A stretch of DNA of 64,000 nt from Chaenocephalus aceratus (lineage: Eukaryota > Chordata > Actinopteri > Perciformes > Channichthyidae), in NCBI GenBank assembly GCA_023974075.1, contig JAMFTG010000158.1, positions 1 through 64,000 of the forward strand. Direction: 5' to 3'. Below, piece after piece: positions 34,155-46,639 of the stretch (positions are counted from its first letter, which is position 1; every line of letters begins with the position of its first letter). Both the position numbers and the translations under genes were made by a program. The notes under the pieces were generated by a model, which searched no databases, had not been told where the DNA came from, and saw only the letters and a list, made by a program, of their open reading frames with translations.

Positions 34155-34776
34155 AGGCCCTGACACACCAAGCAGTCACCAGAGGACTAGCCTACGCTGA
34201 AGTCGGCTGTTGCCTGGCCGTGTTCTCCTGCGTTTTGGCCATGTGTCGCACGGGAACACACCGCACCGACTTCAGTGCGTGAGTGGCAATAACTCTCCTT
34301 ACCAGCAGGCGGCGGGTAGTGTGTATTCGTCATTCAAAAGAGGCAACAACCGGAAGACAGAGAAGAAGAAGAGTATCTTTTCTCCGTAATATCATACAGA
34401 GCTGGCCTCTCCTGGATCAAGGTGATGAGCAGGTCTTCGTTTGCATCATTCCAGATCGCCATGATGAGATGAAAATGAATAGCAGTCTGTGTGTGCCTTC
34501 TTAAATCGTTTGTTTACGTCCCTCACTTCCGCTTCGCTTCTCATGCACTGATTCACTAGCTGAACAGCCAATCAGAGTGATTATTTGGTCCGACTGCCAG
34601 ACCCGATGCATGGCCGATTCAACATGTTGAATCGGCCATGCATCGGGTCTGGCAGTCCAAATAAGGCGTGTCACGGTCGACGGTGCGGGACACACCAACC
34701 TGACTACGGCGCCGCGAATGCCCGACAGCCTCTGACGGCCTCTGACTCCCAAAATCGGGTTGGTGTGTCAGGGCCT
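34155..34776. mobile_element. 622-bp Harbinger-like MITE, unit 1 only
   Basis: The terminal inverted repeats are 17 bp and perfect (AGGCCCTGACACACCAA). Target duplication TAA is at 34152-34154 and 34777-34779. Unit 2 has a single TAA in the same context near 57754. A 3-bp T(A/T)A target duplication fits PIF/Harbinger. It contains no transposase. Confidence 0.88.
34592..34657. repeat. 66-bp perfect palindrome within the MITE
   Basis: The two 33-base arms (34592-34624 and 34625-34657) are exact reverse complements with no spacer. Flanking TTATTTGG and CCAAATAA extend pairing after a 3-base bulge. Arms this perfect suggest recent origin or conversion. Confidence 0.95.
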
Positions 34777-36540
34777 TAACTGACTGCAAACGTCCCGTCT
34801 GACTGGGAGATAAATAAAGGTTTTTTTAAATATCAAAATTGCATGAAATATGCTTGTAAGTCTATTTTATTAATGCCCTGTTTATAATATGGAGCTTATA
34901 ATTTGAAATGTCATTATTTTTGAGGAGGTGGATGGTGAATAATATTACAATTACATTTTTTAACTCACATCATGACTTTGTTTTTTATTACATTACACGT
35001 TTTCTGAAATGTTATCTTTAAATATACTAACGCATATAGAAACAGCACAGAAATGTGTACACTGGTTAAAACGAGGATCACATTCTTATTTTATTGTCGA
35101 CTTATTAGAGTCAAAGGTTTTTACAGAGGGGAGTTTTGATATGGGTTTGTACCACTACATAAATCCACAAAAACTGTCAGCAGCCTTTAAGAGACATCTA
35201 TTCTCCACATGTTTTTCAGGGAAACAGATGTTATAATAACGCAATCATCAATAATCAGTCTATAAATCTGGCTATTGATGATATATGAACAAACCACTCA
35301 GAGTACAGATGGGAGTGAAACTAATTTTGAGGTAGGAATTAAAATAGCCCAACCTTTCAAAACTACCAACCAAAGAAAAAAACAATGTTTTTTTCTTTTA
35401 CCTTCACCTGTTAGCAACACAGTAATTAAGTTAAAAGTATAGTAACTAATTCTTATGACCACTTTTTGTATTAGATTCAAATTTAATCTGGCATTATTTA
35501 ATGATAACATAGTAAGGAATCAAAATAGCCCTACCTTTCAAAACTGTCAACCAATGGTGACGTACCTTCACCTGTTAGCGACACGATGCTTGAATAGCAG
35601 GTTCTCTAATAGAGAGTTGGCTCGAGGAATAAGAGGTTAACATAAGGGCAGTGTCTGAAAGATTCAAGACAACCTGTCTGCACTGAGTAAACTCAAATAT
35701 GCTATGAGACAGTGAGCAAATGTGCAATCTCATAGTACGTCCCAACACACAGATATCTGTGTAAGAATACCTCAGTTGTACTGTGTGAATGAGGTCAAAG
35801 GTTATATTTCAATGTGTGTTCATTGAATTATACTGGAAGTAGTGTTTCATATGAGGGGCCGTAATTCATACTGGTCCTCTCACACACATACATTCTCCTT
35901 TTACATACGTTCATACATTTTCATTCTCACACACATATATTTCAACGCACACATTCATACATTGCTACTCACATATTTATACATTTTTCACTCACACACA
36001 TACACATTTAGCTCTCATTCATATATTTTAACGCTCATATTTATACAGTACATTTTGCTCTTATGTACATTCATTCAATGTTTACATTTAATATTATAAA
36101 TATGATATGCATGTCTGAAGACAATATATGTATTTAAGAGAAGAATGCATGTGTGAGAGAAAGTATAGTGGAAACGGAAGGAGTATAGTTGAAACGGAAG
36201 CATTATCGCGCTGTGATTGGCTCAGAAGGTCGAGCGGGGCGGGCTCATGTTCAGAACTTCGGATTCAAATCAACATGATGGAGGGCAATTAATCCGTGTA
36301 TCTTCGGACCATTTGTTTTTATTTATTTAAAAAGTAAACGGAAGAGCGTCTGCGAGGCGTATTTGCTTTTTGTTTTTCATAAATATATAGAACCATTTCT
36401 TCAAATAATATATATTTTAGATTTTAAATGAAAATAAATATATAATAATTTATATAATAAATAAAATGTAACATTAAAATAATACAAAGTTATTTTTAAT
36501 TCCTGAGGTCCAATTCTAATGCATGTTTAAAGTCATCTCA
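34777..36540. other. Intergenic, unit 1, low-complexity AC/AT patch
   Basis: Highly similar to 57755-59480 in unit 2. About 35875-36070 is a degenerate ACACATACATTC / ATTTATACATTTT low-complexity run. A 75-codon frame at 35009-35236 is open in both units but changes mostly non-synonymously. No supported gene. Confidence 0.55.
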
Positions 36541-36661
36541 AATAATAACTAAAGTGTCACGATCTGTCTGTGTTTTGTTTTGTCTTGTCTTTTTCTTTCT
36601 CTGGTTTCCTGTTTTATTTTGAAGAGTGTTCACCCCCTGTCTTGCCTGTTGCTTTCTGTCT

Positions 36662-37895
<1,234 letters not shown>

Positions 37896-37898
37896 TCT

Positions 37899-38146
37899 GT
37901 GTTCCCTCCTGTCTGATTACCCGATTGTGTTCACCTGGTGCCCCTGTGTTTTCTCCTCCCTCCTCACCTGTCTCTTGTTTCTTTGATTAGTCTTGTGTAT
38001 CATCTTGAACTGGTGGACAGTGACAGACTTTTTCAAGTCGTTCATGTTGGCTGTCACCTCTCTGATGATGTGGGTCATATCAGACTGGGTGAGCCTGCAC
38101 CCCCGGAGCTTTGACTCAGACAAGTACCTCAGGAAATGGTTCACAA
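37899..38146. repeat. Dispersed repeat, reverse relative of 19960-20430
   Basis: Together with 36555-36658 this matches, in reverse orientation, the A-rich repeat before the proline-rich block (words GTGTTCACCTG, TTTGATTAGTCTTG). The end (about 37995-38140) has a minus-strand frame LTQSDMTHIIREVTANMNDL with no recognised family. It is conserved in unit 2 at 59600-59850. Confidence 0.5.
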
Positions 38147-38353
38147 TTTTTTTTTTGTCAGTTTATTGAACATGTCAGAAACAAAAAGATACAACAATAA
38201 TATATATATATATATTCTCTTTTTTCCATTTTTTTTCCTCACTCAAATTAATAATTATAACAAAGTACAAAAAAACAAATAATAACAACAAAAAAATAAT
38301 ACTAATTCTCAGATAGTCTCTGTCATGTTCAACAGGGGCAAGAAGAAGCTTAA

Positions 38354-40182
38354 CCTCTTAAGCCTGAAGGTCCCCCCTGTGGACCCCTCCCACCGTTTTT
38401 TTACGAGACTATGTCTCAGGGCTTCTTAACATTTATGAAACTATTAATGTTTCATACCCTTTTAACTGACAATAAGAACAATTGTTAGCTAAAAAAAACA
38501 CAAGAGTAATACCAAGCCTTTGAATTAGCATTGAGCAAAAAAATACTAACTAATGCTAACGCTTTTTTACGCAGAATTCACGGTAGAAATGCCCTTATTA
38601 CTATCTTAACTGCACAAACAAGATATACGATTTAAAGCTGAGACTCCACAGATTCCACACATGTAATGTCATCACTGTACGACCTCGAATTCCTGGAGCT
38701 ATCAGCCAGAAAAGAGAAAGTAAACAACATCCGGTTTCAAAAATATTACAATAATTACGTCTTACCTTTTTTGATTTGTGATCAAAAGTTGTGTTCAACG
38801 GAATAAAAACGCCGCTCAAGGTTAATCCAATGTTTTTGTGTCACGTAGACATTTTTACTGATAATCCATCATCATATTTATGGCAATATACTGGGTATAA
38901 AGTGTTGCCGTCCAGGCTTGAACTTTCAGATATGTTTCGTTTGGTTCTCTATTACGTCCGCAATGATAATGTTTACGTGGATTTTGGACCTGAAGGTAAT
39001 TTACACCTTTTTCTTAACCATCACATCCAATAGAATTGATGGTTAAGAAAAAGGTGTAAATCACCCAAATCGACCAATGGGTTCCAGAGATATGGTCCTG
39101 CGTAAAGTATAAAGAATGCCAGCCAGTTTAAGTACATTACGCAGGAGACTTTACTTATTGTTTACTACGTAAGGAAGCAGAAATTGCAGGACCCAGAGCG
39201 CATGGAGCACAGAGCGGACAGCAGATAACGGAATTGCAGTTTTATTGCTTATAGATTTTCAGAACATTTCAAAGGGGACACAGCCCCATTGGATATTAAC
39301 CTATGGATTAACTACATCATCGTTTTTATCGTTTTAATGCCATTGAAGACCAGTTTAGACCAGACAAAGAGGAAGGTGAGCCATGTTAGCCTAGCGCATT
39401 AGCGCTAGCGCCACATGTTTTGATGTACGTTTTTGTTGATAAAGTCGCGAGTTTGTATCTTTCAGTGTTGAGGTGGGCACCGTTAGATTCTGTGTCTTTA
39501 CGATCATAAACAATGTGTTGGATGTGCAGCTAGGATAAGTAATAAGGGAGCTAGGAGTGATTTTCGGTGCAGTAATAGGTTAGCATTTTTCGCTCGGGGC
39601 TAATTCAGAGGCTCACTGTAAGAGGATAACAGAGTAGGCCTATGTTTTTTTTTTTTGTTTTTTTTTTCCACAACAGTTGTATTTGGATGGAATGAATGCC
39701 TATAGTGATAATTCAAAGTAATAAAATGATTTTTACAGTGAAAAAGATCAAATGGAACTGATGGTTCCCAAATTACCCAGAGGTGAGTCCGCTTGGACTT
39801 TATTTTTCTAAACCTCTCTAAAAAGGTCAAATTTCACTTTTTTTGCATCAATCTTGATACAGGGTACTTATATGTTATAGTTTGGATTCCTAAAGCTTTT
39901 AGTCTACTAGCCCATCATTCAAGGGTGGTTTTCACTATAAGTAATGGTTTTTTTTAGGCGGACATTCGAATTTACATGTTTTACTGTGTTCCATCTGAAT
40001 TTACTTTAAAATAAAAACATCTATATTGATTCTGACAGTTCCACATCCAACTCACAGACGTAACCTTGCTTTGAGAGAAAATATTATTAATTTACCCCTT
40101 TTAGAAGTGAAGATATAGTCTTTGTTGTGTTAGTGGCATTTTCGAGCCTGAAACCTGAAAAACAGGCTCAGGGCTTAAGAGG
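38354..40182. mobile_element. piggyBac-like non-autonomous element, unit 1
   Basis: Flanked by TTAA (38350-38353 and 40183-40186). The ends are CCTCTTAAGCC and its inverted copy, matching piggyBac-type TTAA targeting and CC-starting termini. No DDD transposase was recognised. It is nested in the LINE B 3' region, and the same nest is in unit 2 (60061-62825), so it predates the duplication. Confidence 0.8.
38999..39061. repeat. 25-bp hairpin from inverted duplication, unit 1
   Basis: Perfect arms 38999-39023 and 39037-39061 with a 13-base loop. Unit 2 has only the direct arm (60708-60745). The whole 38 bases at 38999-39036 are the reverse complement of that unit 2 stretch. Confidence 0.93.
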
Positions 40183-42523
40183 TTAAAAAGACTTTTCTGG
40201 TCCTACCCCCTCTAACATATATCTTTTTTATAAATAAAACATTAGGTCATCGTCATCAGCGACATGTTTGTCATGTTAATTTGTTTTTTTACAAAACAAT
40301 CAGAAAGAAATTACTTTTACAATTACAAGAAATAACAACAAATGGGATTTTACAGGTCCTGTTCATAACCATTAATGATTTGGCTCCTAAATAATACTTT
40401 CAGTTTAGATAGACTTGTACAATATTTCAGTGCATCATTACAGTTATTCCACAGACTAACACCTTTTGATGAGATGCAATGAAGTTTGGCATTTGTTCGT
40501 ACGGGTGGTTTTTTGAAAATGCAGTTTCCTCTCAACATGTACATGCTTTCTCTCCGTGTGAAAAGTCCCTGGATATTATGAGGTAATTGTTGATTTGCGG
40601 CTTTGAACATAATTTGAATAGTTGTATAGTCAACCAGGTCTTGTAGTTTTAGTGTTTTTAGTTTGATGAACAATTTATTTGTTGGTTCTCTGTAGGTAGT
40701 TTTATGTATAACTCGTATGGCTCTTTTTTGCAGGATGAAGATAGGATGTGTATTTGTTTTATATGTGTTCCCCCAAACTTCCACACAATACATCATGTAT
40801 GAAAGTATGAAGGAGCAGTACAGCATAAACAAAGAAGCTTGATTAATTAGGTATTTGGCTTTATTCAGAATTGCTATTGATTTGGACATTTTGGCTTTGA
40901 TATAGCTTATATGTGGTTTCCAACTTAATTTATTGTCTATGATTACTCCAAGGAATTGTATTTCCGATACTCTTTCTAATTGGACGCCATTTATAGTGAG
41001 TTTCTTCTCTGTATTGGTCGATCGATTCCCAAATATTATGAGTTTGGTTTTGCTTGCGTTCAATGTTAATTTATTTTGGTCAAACCAGATCTTCATCCTG
41101 CTCAGTTCCTTCTCCATTGTGACCAATAGCTGTTCTAAATTGTCCCCACAGCAGAGCAGACTTGTGTCGTCTGCAAAAAGAATGGTTTTAATAGTTTTTG
41201 ATACTTCACATATATTGTTAATATACAGAATAAATAGTAATGGCCCCAAGACTGAGCCCTGAGGCACCCCATATGTAACCTGCAGTAGTTGTGATTTATG
41301 GCTTTTTAGTTCAAATTACTGTTCCCTGTTATGTAGGTAGCTGGATAGCCATGATAGTGCAACACCTCTAATGCCATATCTCTGTAGTTTTTTAATTAAT
41401 AATTCATGGTCAACCGTATCAAATGCTTTTTTAAGGTCCAGAAATATCCCTATTGCATATTCTTTCTTTTCTATTGCCTTAGTAATGTATTCCATACATT
41501 CTATAACTGCAAATGATGTAGTTCTGTTTGCTCTGAAACCATATTGTTGTTCATAGAGTATGTTATGTTTGGTGATGAAGTCATTTAGTCTTGTATAGTA
41601 GATTTTTTCCAGTATTTTAGAAAACTGTGAGAGCAACGAAATTGGTCTGTAGTTTGACAGTACATGTTTATCTCCAGATTTATGTATTTGTATGACTTTA
41701 GCAGTTTTCATTTTATTTGGAAATACACCGGTTTGTATTGACTGATTACAGATGTGAGTTAGTGGTTTGGCTATACATTCAATAATGTTTTTAACTGTAT
41801 ACGTGTCAATATCATGACAGTCGGTAGACCTTTTACTCTTAAGTTTTTTAACTGTGTCAATAATTTCATATTCATCAGTCCCTCTTAAGAATATAGTTTC
41901 CTTCACATATATATCTTTACTTTCAACACCATCACTACAACCAGTATTTGGAATTTCTACAGCTAGACAAGGACCAACATTGACAAAGTACTTATTGAAA
42001 TCTTCGGCAACTGAGGTCATGTCCTAAATTACTGTATTGTTTTTTGACAGAAAACTGTTTGGGTATTGTGCCTTTCCATTTCCTTTTTTAATAATGGTAT
42101 TTAATACATTCCATGTATTTTTAATGTTATTTTTGTTATCCTCCAATAATTTGTTGTAATGATCCATTTTGCTACATCGTATTATCTTTGTTAGTTTGTT
42201 TTTGTATGTCTTGTATTTTTGTTCAGCCTCTACTGATCCATTCTTTAAGAAGTCTTTATATAATTCATTTTTCGTTTTACATGCACATAATATTCCATGG
42301 TTTTTCAGGATATTTTTGTTTCACTATTTTCTTTACACGAGGACAATGTTTTTCATACAGCCCTAATAGAATATGTAGAAATGATTCATAGGCTTCATTT
42401 GCATCTGGTACATACACTTTGTTCCAGTCTTGTTTAGATAATTCTTCTTTAAAAGAATGAACAGACTCTGGTGTTTTGTGTCTTGTAATTGTGACTTTTC
42501 TGGTGTATGTTTTGATCCTAGTA

Positions 42524-42928
42524 CAGTTCTGTATTGTTGAGGCGCATCTTAAACTGCTGGCTAAAAATAAACGTAAATACAGTAGGATTGTTATTCACGT
42601 CGGTGGTAATGATGTTCGTTTACGCCAATCAGAATGCACCAAACTTAATGTGGAGTCGGTGTGTAGTTATGCTAAAACAATGTCGGATACCGTAATCTTC
42701 TCTGGTCCCCTCCCCAATCTGATCAATGATGACATGTATAGCCGCATGTCATCATTTCAGCGCTGGTTGTCTTGGTGGTGCACAGCAAATAATGTGGGCT
42801 TCGTAAATAATTGGACAGCCTTCTGGGGAAAACCTGGTCTGATTAAGAGAGGCGGCATTCATCCTACTTTGGAAGGTGCAGATCTCATTTCGGCAAACAT
42901 TTCAGGGCTTTGTGGACTTAATCCATGA
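42524..42928 (+). pseudogene. L2 ORF1 remnant with SGNH-esterase domain
   Basis: Encodes RKYSRIVIHVGGNDVRLRQS near the start and GGIHPTLEGADLIS near the end. These match block III (GGND) and block V (DxxHP-like, here GGIHP) of the SGNH/GDSL hydrolase domain found in ORF1 of some CR1/L2 LINEs. The N-terminal part with the catalytic GDS block is missing because the element is 5'-truncated. It belongs to the LINE and is not a host esterase. Confidence 0.75.
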
Positions 42929-43042
42929 CAAACTGGAGTTGAGACCAGGAGGCGGAGTCGCAGTCTTACACGCTTCTCTGCGCTCTCTCCTAGTCAGTCA
43001 TCCATAGGAATCCCGAACCCAATAAAATACCCAATATTAGCG

Positions 43043-44331
43043 GTGTGTGTGTCTGCCCAAGGACAATTTAAGGTAAAACCTAATAGAGGTGTCATACATA
43101 ATAACCTAATAAAAGTAAATGTAACAACTACTACAGTGCAACAAAACAGGAAGATTAAATGTGGTCTCTTAAACATAAGATCTCTAGCATCTAAAGCAAT
43201 ATTGGTAAATGATTTAATATCAGATTATAATATTGATATATGCTGTCTCACTGAAACTTGGTTGAGACATGAAGAATATGTCAGCATAAATGAGGCCACT
43301 CCACCCAGCCATATCAACACTCATATTGCTCGAGGCACGGGCCGAGGAGGTGGAGTTGCAGCAATCTTTGACTCAAGTTTACTTATCAATACTAAACCAA
43401 AATTAAATTATACCTCCTTTGAAAGCCTCGTTTTTAGTCTTACGCATCCAACCTGGAAAACTTTGCAGCCAATCTTATTTGTTACAGTGTATCGTGCACC
43501 AGGTCCTTATTCAGAATTCTTATCAGAATTCTCTGAGTTTTTATCAACTTTGGTTCTTAAAACAGATAAAGTAATTATCGTAGGTGACTTTAATATTCAT
43601 GTTGACGATGATAAAAATAGCCTTACTGTTGCATTTAACTCTATATTAGATTATGTTGGTTTCTGTCAGAGTGTAAATAAACCAACCCACTGCTATAATC
43701 ACACTCTCAACCTTGTTGTTATGGTATTGAAATTGAGCAACTATTAGTCGAACTGCATAATCCTGCTTTATCCGACCATTTCTTAGTAACTTTTGAAGTA
43801 CTATTACGAGACTACAAAGCATTAGTCAAAAGCTCTTGCAGCAGAAACCTATCTGTTAGTGCTATAGCCACATTTAAGGAAGAGATTCCACCAATACTTA
43901 ACTCGATAGCATGTCTGCATGTAGGGGAGGAAACTTATACAAAATGTACACCACCCCAAATTGATCATGTTGTTGATAGTGCTACAGATGCGCTGCGAAT
44001 AAAATTAGACTCTGTTGCCCCTTTGAAAAAGAAGAAAATAAAACAACATAGATTAGCTCCATGGCATAATGCCGAAACCCGCAAAATAAAGCAAAAGTCT
44101 AGACAACTTGAAAGGATATGGCGTTCCACTAAACATGAAGAATTTCGTTTAATTTGGCATATTACTCTCAATGAATATAAGAAAGCACTGCGTAAAGCGA
44201 GAGCAGCCTACCACTCTTCATTAATAGATGAGAATAAGAATAATGCAAGATTTCTTTTCAGCACTGTAGCCAGGCTGACAGAGAGCCACAGCTCGATTGA
44301 GCCTTCTATTCCCATAGCACTCAGTACGTAA
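43043..44331 (+). pseudogene. L2 ORF2 endonuclease (APE) part, frameshifted
   Basis: Endonuclease blocks in order: KCGLLNIRSLASKA, CCLTETWLRHEE, RGGGVAAIFD, VTVYRAPGPYSEF, VIIVGDFNIHVDD, then after a frameshift near 43720 the SDHFLVTFEV block. The frame runs through a basic linker (KKKIKQHRLAPWHNAETRKI) to 44331, where a second shift returns it to the frame of the RT at 44339. Confidence 0.88.
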
Positions 44332-44338
44332 TGATTTT

Positions 44339-46039
44339 ATGTGCTTTTTTAACGATAAAATTGTTACTCTTAGAAACAAAATTAATGACCTCTTGCCTTT
44401 GACCAGTATAGTATTATCAACAGCTCCCGGAAACGTAAGTTCTAATATTACACTAGATAGTAAACTAGAATGCTTTTCAGCCATAAACCTTGAACAATTA
44501 CATTCAATGATTCTCTCTTCTAAACCATCAACGTGCATGTTAGACCCAATTCCAACTAAGCTGTTGAAGGAAGTTTTTCCATTAATTAGCACTTCTTTAT
44601 TAAATATTATGAATATGTCTTTATTATCAAGCTATGTTCCACAATCATTCAAAATATCAGTGATAAAACCGCTTCTTAAAAAGCACAACCTCGATCCAGA
44701 GGTTTTAGCCAACTATAGACCTATTTCTAATCTTCCGTTCCTCTCAAAAATTCTTGAGAAAGCGGTCGCAAAACAGCTGTGTGATTACTTAAAAAACAAT
44801 GATTCATTTGAAGATTTTCAGTCTGGCTTTAGAACACATCATAGCACAGAGACAGCTCTGGTTAAAGTCACAAATTACATTATAATAGCCTCAGACAAGG
44901 GACTTGTCTCTATTCTTGTTTTGCTCGATCTCAGTGCTGCATTTGATACTATCGACCATGATATCCTATTGCAAAGACGAGAGCACGTAGTTGGCATACA
45001 GGGAACTGCTTTAGGCTGGTTTAGGTCCTATCTATCTGAACGCTCTCAGTTTGTACGTGTTAACGATGAATCTTCCACGCAAACCAAAGTTAGCCATGGA
45101 GTGCCACAGGGCTCAGTGCTCGGACATATTTTGTTCACATTATATATGCTTCCGTTAGGCAATATTATAAGGAATCATTCTGTAAACTTTCATTGTTATG
45201 CGGATGATACTCAACTATATTTATCAATCAAGCCTGATGAAATTAATAATCTAAATAAAATTCAAGACTGCCTTAAGCACTTAAAAACGTGGATGACCTT
45301 AAACTTTTTGATGTTAAACACGACCAAAACTGAAGTTATTGTACTTGGCCCGAAGAATCTACGAAACAAATTATCTAAAGATATACTAACTATGGATGGC
45401 ATTAATTTGGCCTCCAGTGAGACTATAAGGAATCTTGGTGTTATATTTGATCAGGATTTATCTTTTAACGCCCACATAAAATCAATTTCAAGGACCGCCT
45501 ACTTCCATCTACGTAACATTGCAAAAATCAGGCATATCTTGCCTCAAAACGATGCAGAGAAACTAGTTCATGCATTTGTTACTTCTAGGCTGGATTATTG
45601 TAACTCTTTATTATCAGGGAGTACCAAGAAGTCAATCAAGTCGCTTCAGCTGATTCAAAATGCTGCGGCTCGTGTACTAACCAGAGTTAGGAAAAGGGAC
45701 CACATTACTCCTGTTCTGGCTGCCTTACACTGGCTCCCTATAGAACACAGGATAGAATTTAAAATTCTTCTTCTCGCCTACAAAGCCCTTAATGGGCAGG
45801 CGCCATCTTACCTTAAAGAACTCATTATACCCTACTGTCCTATTAGGGCATTGCGTTCCAAGAATGCAGGGTTGTTGGTTGTTCCTAGAGTCTCTAAAAG
45901 TACAATGGGAGCCAGAGCCTTTTCTTATCAAGCTCCACATTTGTGGAATCAGCTTCCAGTTTGTGTTCGGGCGGCAGACACCCTATCCGTTTTTAAGAGT
46001 GCGCTTAAGACCTTCCTTTTTGATAAAGCTTATAGTTAG
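44339..46039 (+). CDS. L2 ORF2 reverse transcriptase, open 566 codons
   Basis: A long open frame coding the RT of a L2-clade LINE, which primes cDNA from nicked chromosomal DNA. Blocks: NYRPISNLPFLSKILEKAV, SGFRTHHSTETALVKV, VLLDLSAAFDTIDHDIL (first catalytic Asp), SHGVPQGSVLGHILFTLYML, CYADDTQLYL (catalytic Asp pair), LGPKNLRNKLSKD, NLGVIFDQDL and the C-terminal SRLDYCNSLLSG and LWNQLPVCVRAADTLSVFK. The stop TAG ends at 46039. All catalytic residues are present. The ORF is cut from its endonuclease only by the frameshift near 44325, so the copy is probably young. The PQGSVLGHI spelling (His where Pro is usual) is a possible defect. Confidence 0.92.
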   Translation: MCFFNDKIVTLRNKINDLLPLTSIVLSTAPGNVSSNITLDSKLECFSAINLEQLHSMILSSKPSTCMLDPIPTKLLKEVFPLISTSLLNIMNMSLLSSYVPQSFKISVIKPLLKKHNLDPEVLANYRPISNLPFLSKILEKAVAKQLCDYLKNNDSFEDFQSGFRTHHSTETALVKVTNYIIIASDKGLVSILVLLDLSAAFDTIDHDILLQRREHVVGIQGTALGWFRSYLSERSQFVRVNDESSTQTKVSHGVPQGSVLGHILFTLYMLPLGNIIRNHSVNFHCYADDTQLYLSIKPDEINNLNKIQDCLKHLKTWMTLNFLMLNTTKTEVIVLGPKNLRNKLSKDILTMDGINLASSETIRNLGVIFDQDLSFNAHIKSISRTAYFHLRNIAKIRHILPQNDAEKLVHAFVTSRLDYCNSLLSGSTKKSIKSLQLIQNAAARVLTRVRKRDHITPVLAALHWLPIEHRIEFKILLLAYKALNGQAPSYLKELIIPYCPIRALRSKNAGLLVVPRVSKSTMGARAFSYQAPHLWNQLPVCVRAADTLSVFKSALKTFLFDKAYS

Positions 46040-46639
46040 GGCTGATTAGATTCAGCCCCTAGTTTTGCTGATATAGGCTTAGTTTGTCGGGGGACATGTT
46101 ACTTCTTCCTTCTCTCTGTCTATACCTGTGTACTCTCATGTTCCGATTAACCCAGCTTCCCCAAATGTCTTTCTTTTTGGTGTCTATATACGCTGGGATC
46201 CGGAGTCATGGATGATCCTGTGGTCCTGTGTCCTGGATCGCGAGCGCTGGATCTTGAGTCGTGGCTGTGGTCCTGGATCATCGGTCCTGGATGGATATCC
46301 TCATGGATTCATCTTCCTATTACACACATGCATTTCCAAACATTTGGACTACCTATGTTGCAAATGTATTATCTTTTCAATTTACACACGGCATCTATTG
46401 CACGTCTGTCCGTCCTGGGAGAGGGATCCCTCCTCTGTTGCTCTCCCTGAGGTTTCTCCCATTTTTCCCTTTAAACTGGGTTTTCTTTGGAAGTTTTTCC
46501 TTGTACGATGTGAGGGTCTAAGGACAGAGGGTGTCGTATTGTCATACTGATATTCTGTACACACTGTGAAGACCACTGAGACAAATGTAACATTTGTGAT
46601 ATTGGGCTATATAAATAAACATTGATTGATTGATTGATT

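Larger units (their letters stand above)
38147..42524 (-). mobile_element. LINE B copy 1, EN end, RT and 3' region
   Basis: A non-LTR retrotransposon on the minus strand. From 5' to 3': linker with ESVHSFKEELSKQDWNKVY (about 42400-42480), an RT N-terminal region (41316-42020) with NYRPISLLSQFSKILEK and IFLDLKKAFDTVDHELL, then after a frameshift near 41300 the RT core and thumb (40350-41267) with PQGSVLGPLLFILYINN and catalytic LFADDTSLL. The 3' end is a T-rich run on the + strand near 38147. It is related to LINE A but distinct. The piggyBac-like element at 38354-40182 splits its 3' region and the L2 at 42524 truncates its 5' end. Confidence 0.85.
42524..46639 (+). mobile_element. Near-full-length L2 LINE at the unit 1/unit 2 junction
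   Basis: A 4.1-kb L2-clade retrotransposon, 5'-truncated in ORF1. It holds an ORF1 esterase remnant, an ORF2 endonuclease and RT, a 3' UTR with a single CTAAGGACAGAGGG word, and a (ATTG)n tail at 46619-46639. ORF2 is split by two compensating frameshifts (near 43720 and 44325). Its tail abuts LINE A of unit 2 directly, and its 5' end truncates LINE B of unit 1. Confidence 0.9.

Noticed and set aside
34040..34779. Several 60-80-codon frames as genes
   Set aside because: They overlap the Harbinger-like MITE and its palindrome and differ between strands without any family match.
35009..35236. A 75-codon frame open in both units (also 57985-58212) as a conserved small gene
   Set aside because: The copies differ by about four non-synonymous and one synonymous change, which gives no sign of constraint, and no family is recognised.
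42524..42928. Host esterase gene
   Set aside because: It directly precedes an L2 endonuclease-RT on the same strand and fits the SGNH domain known from LINE ORF1.
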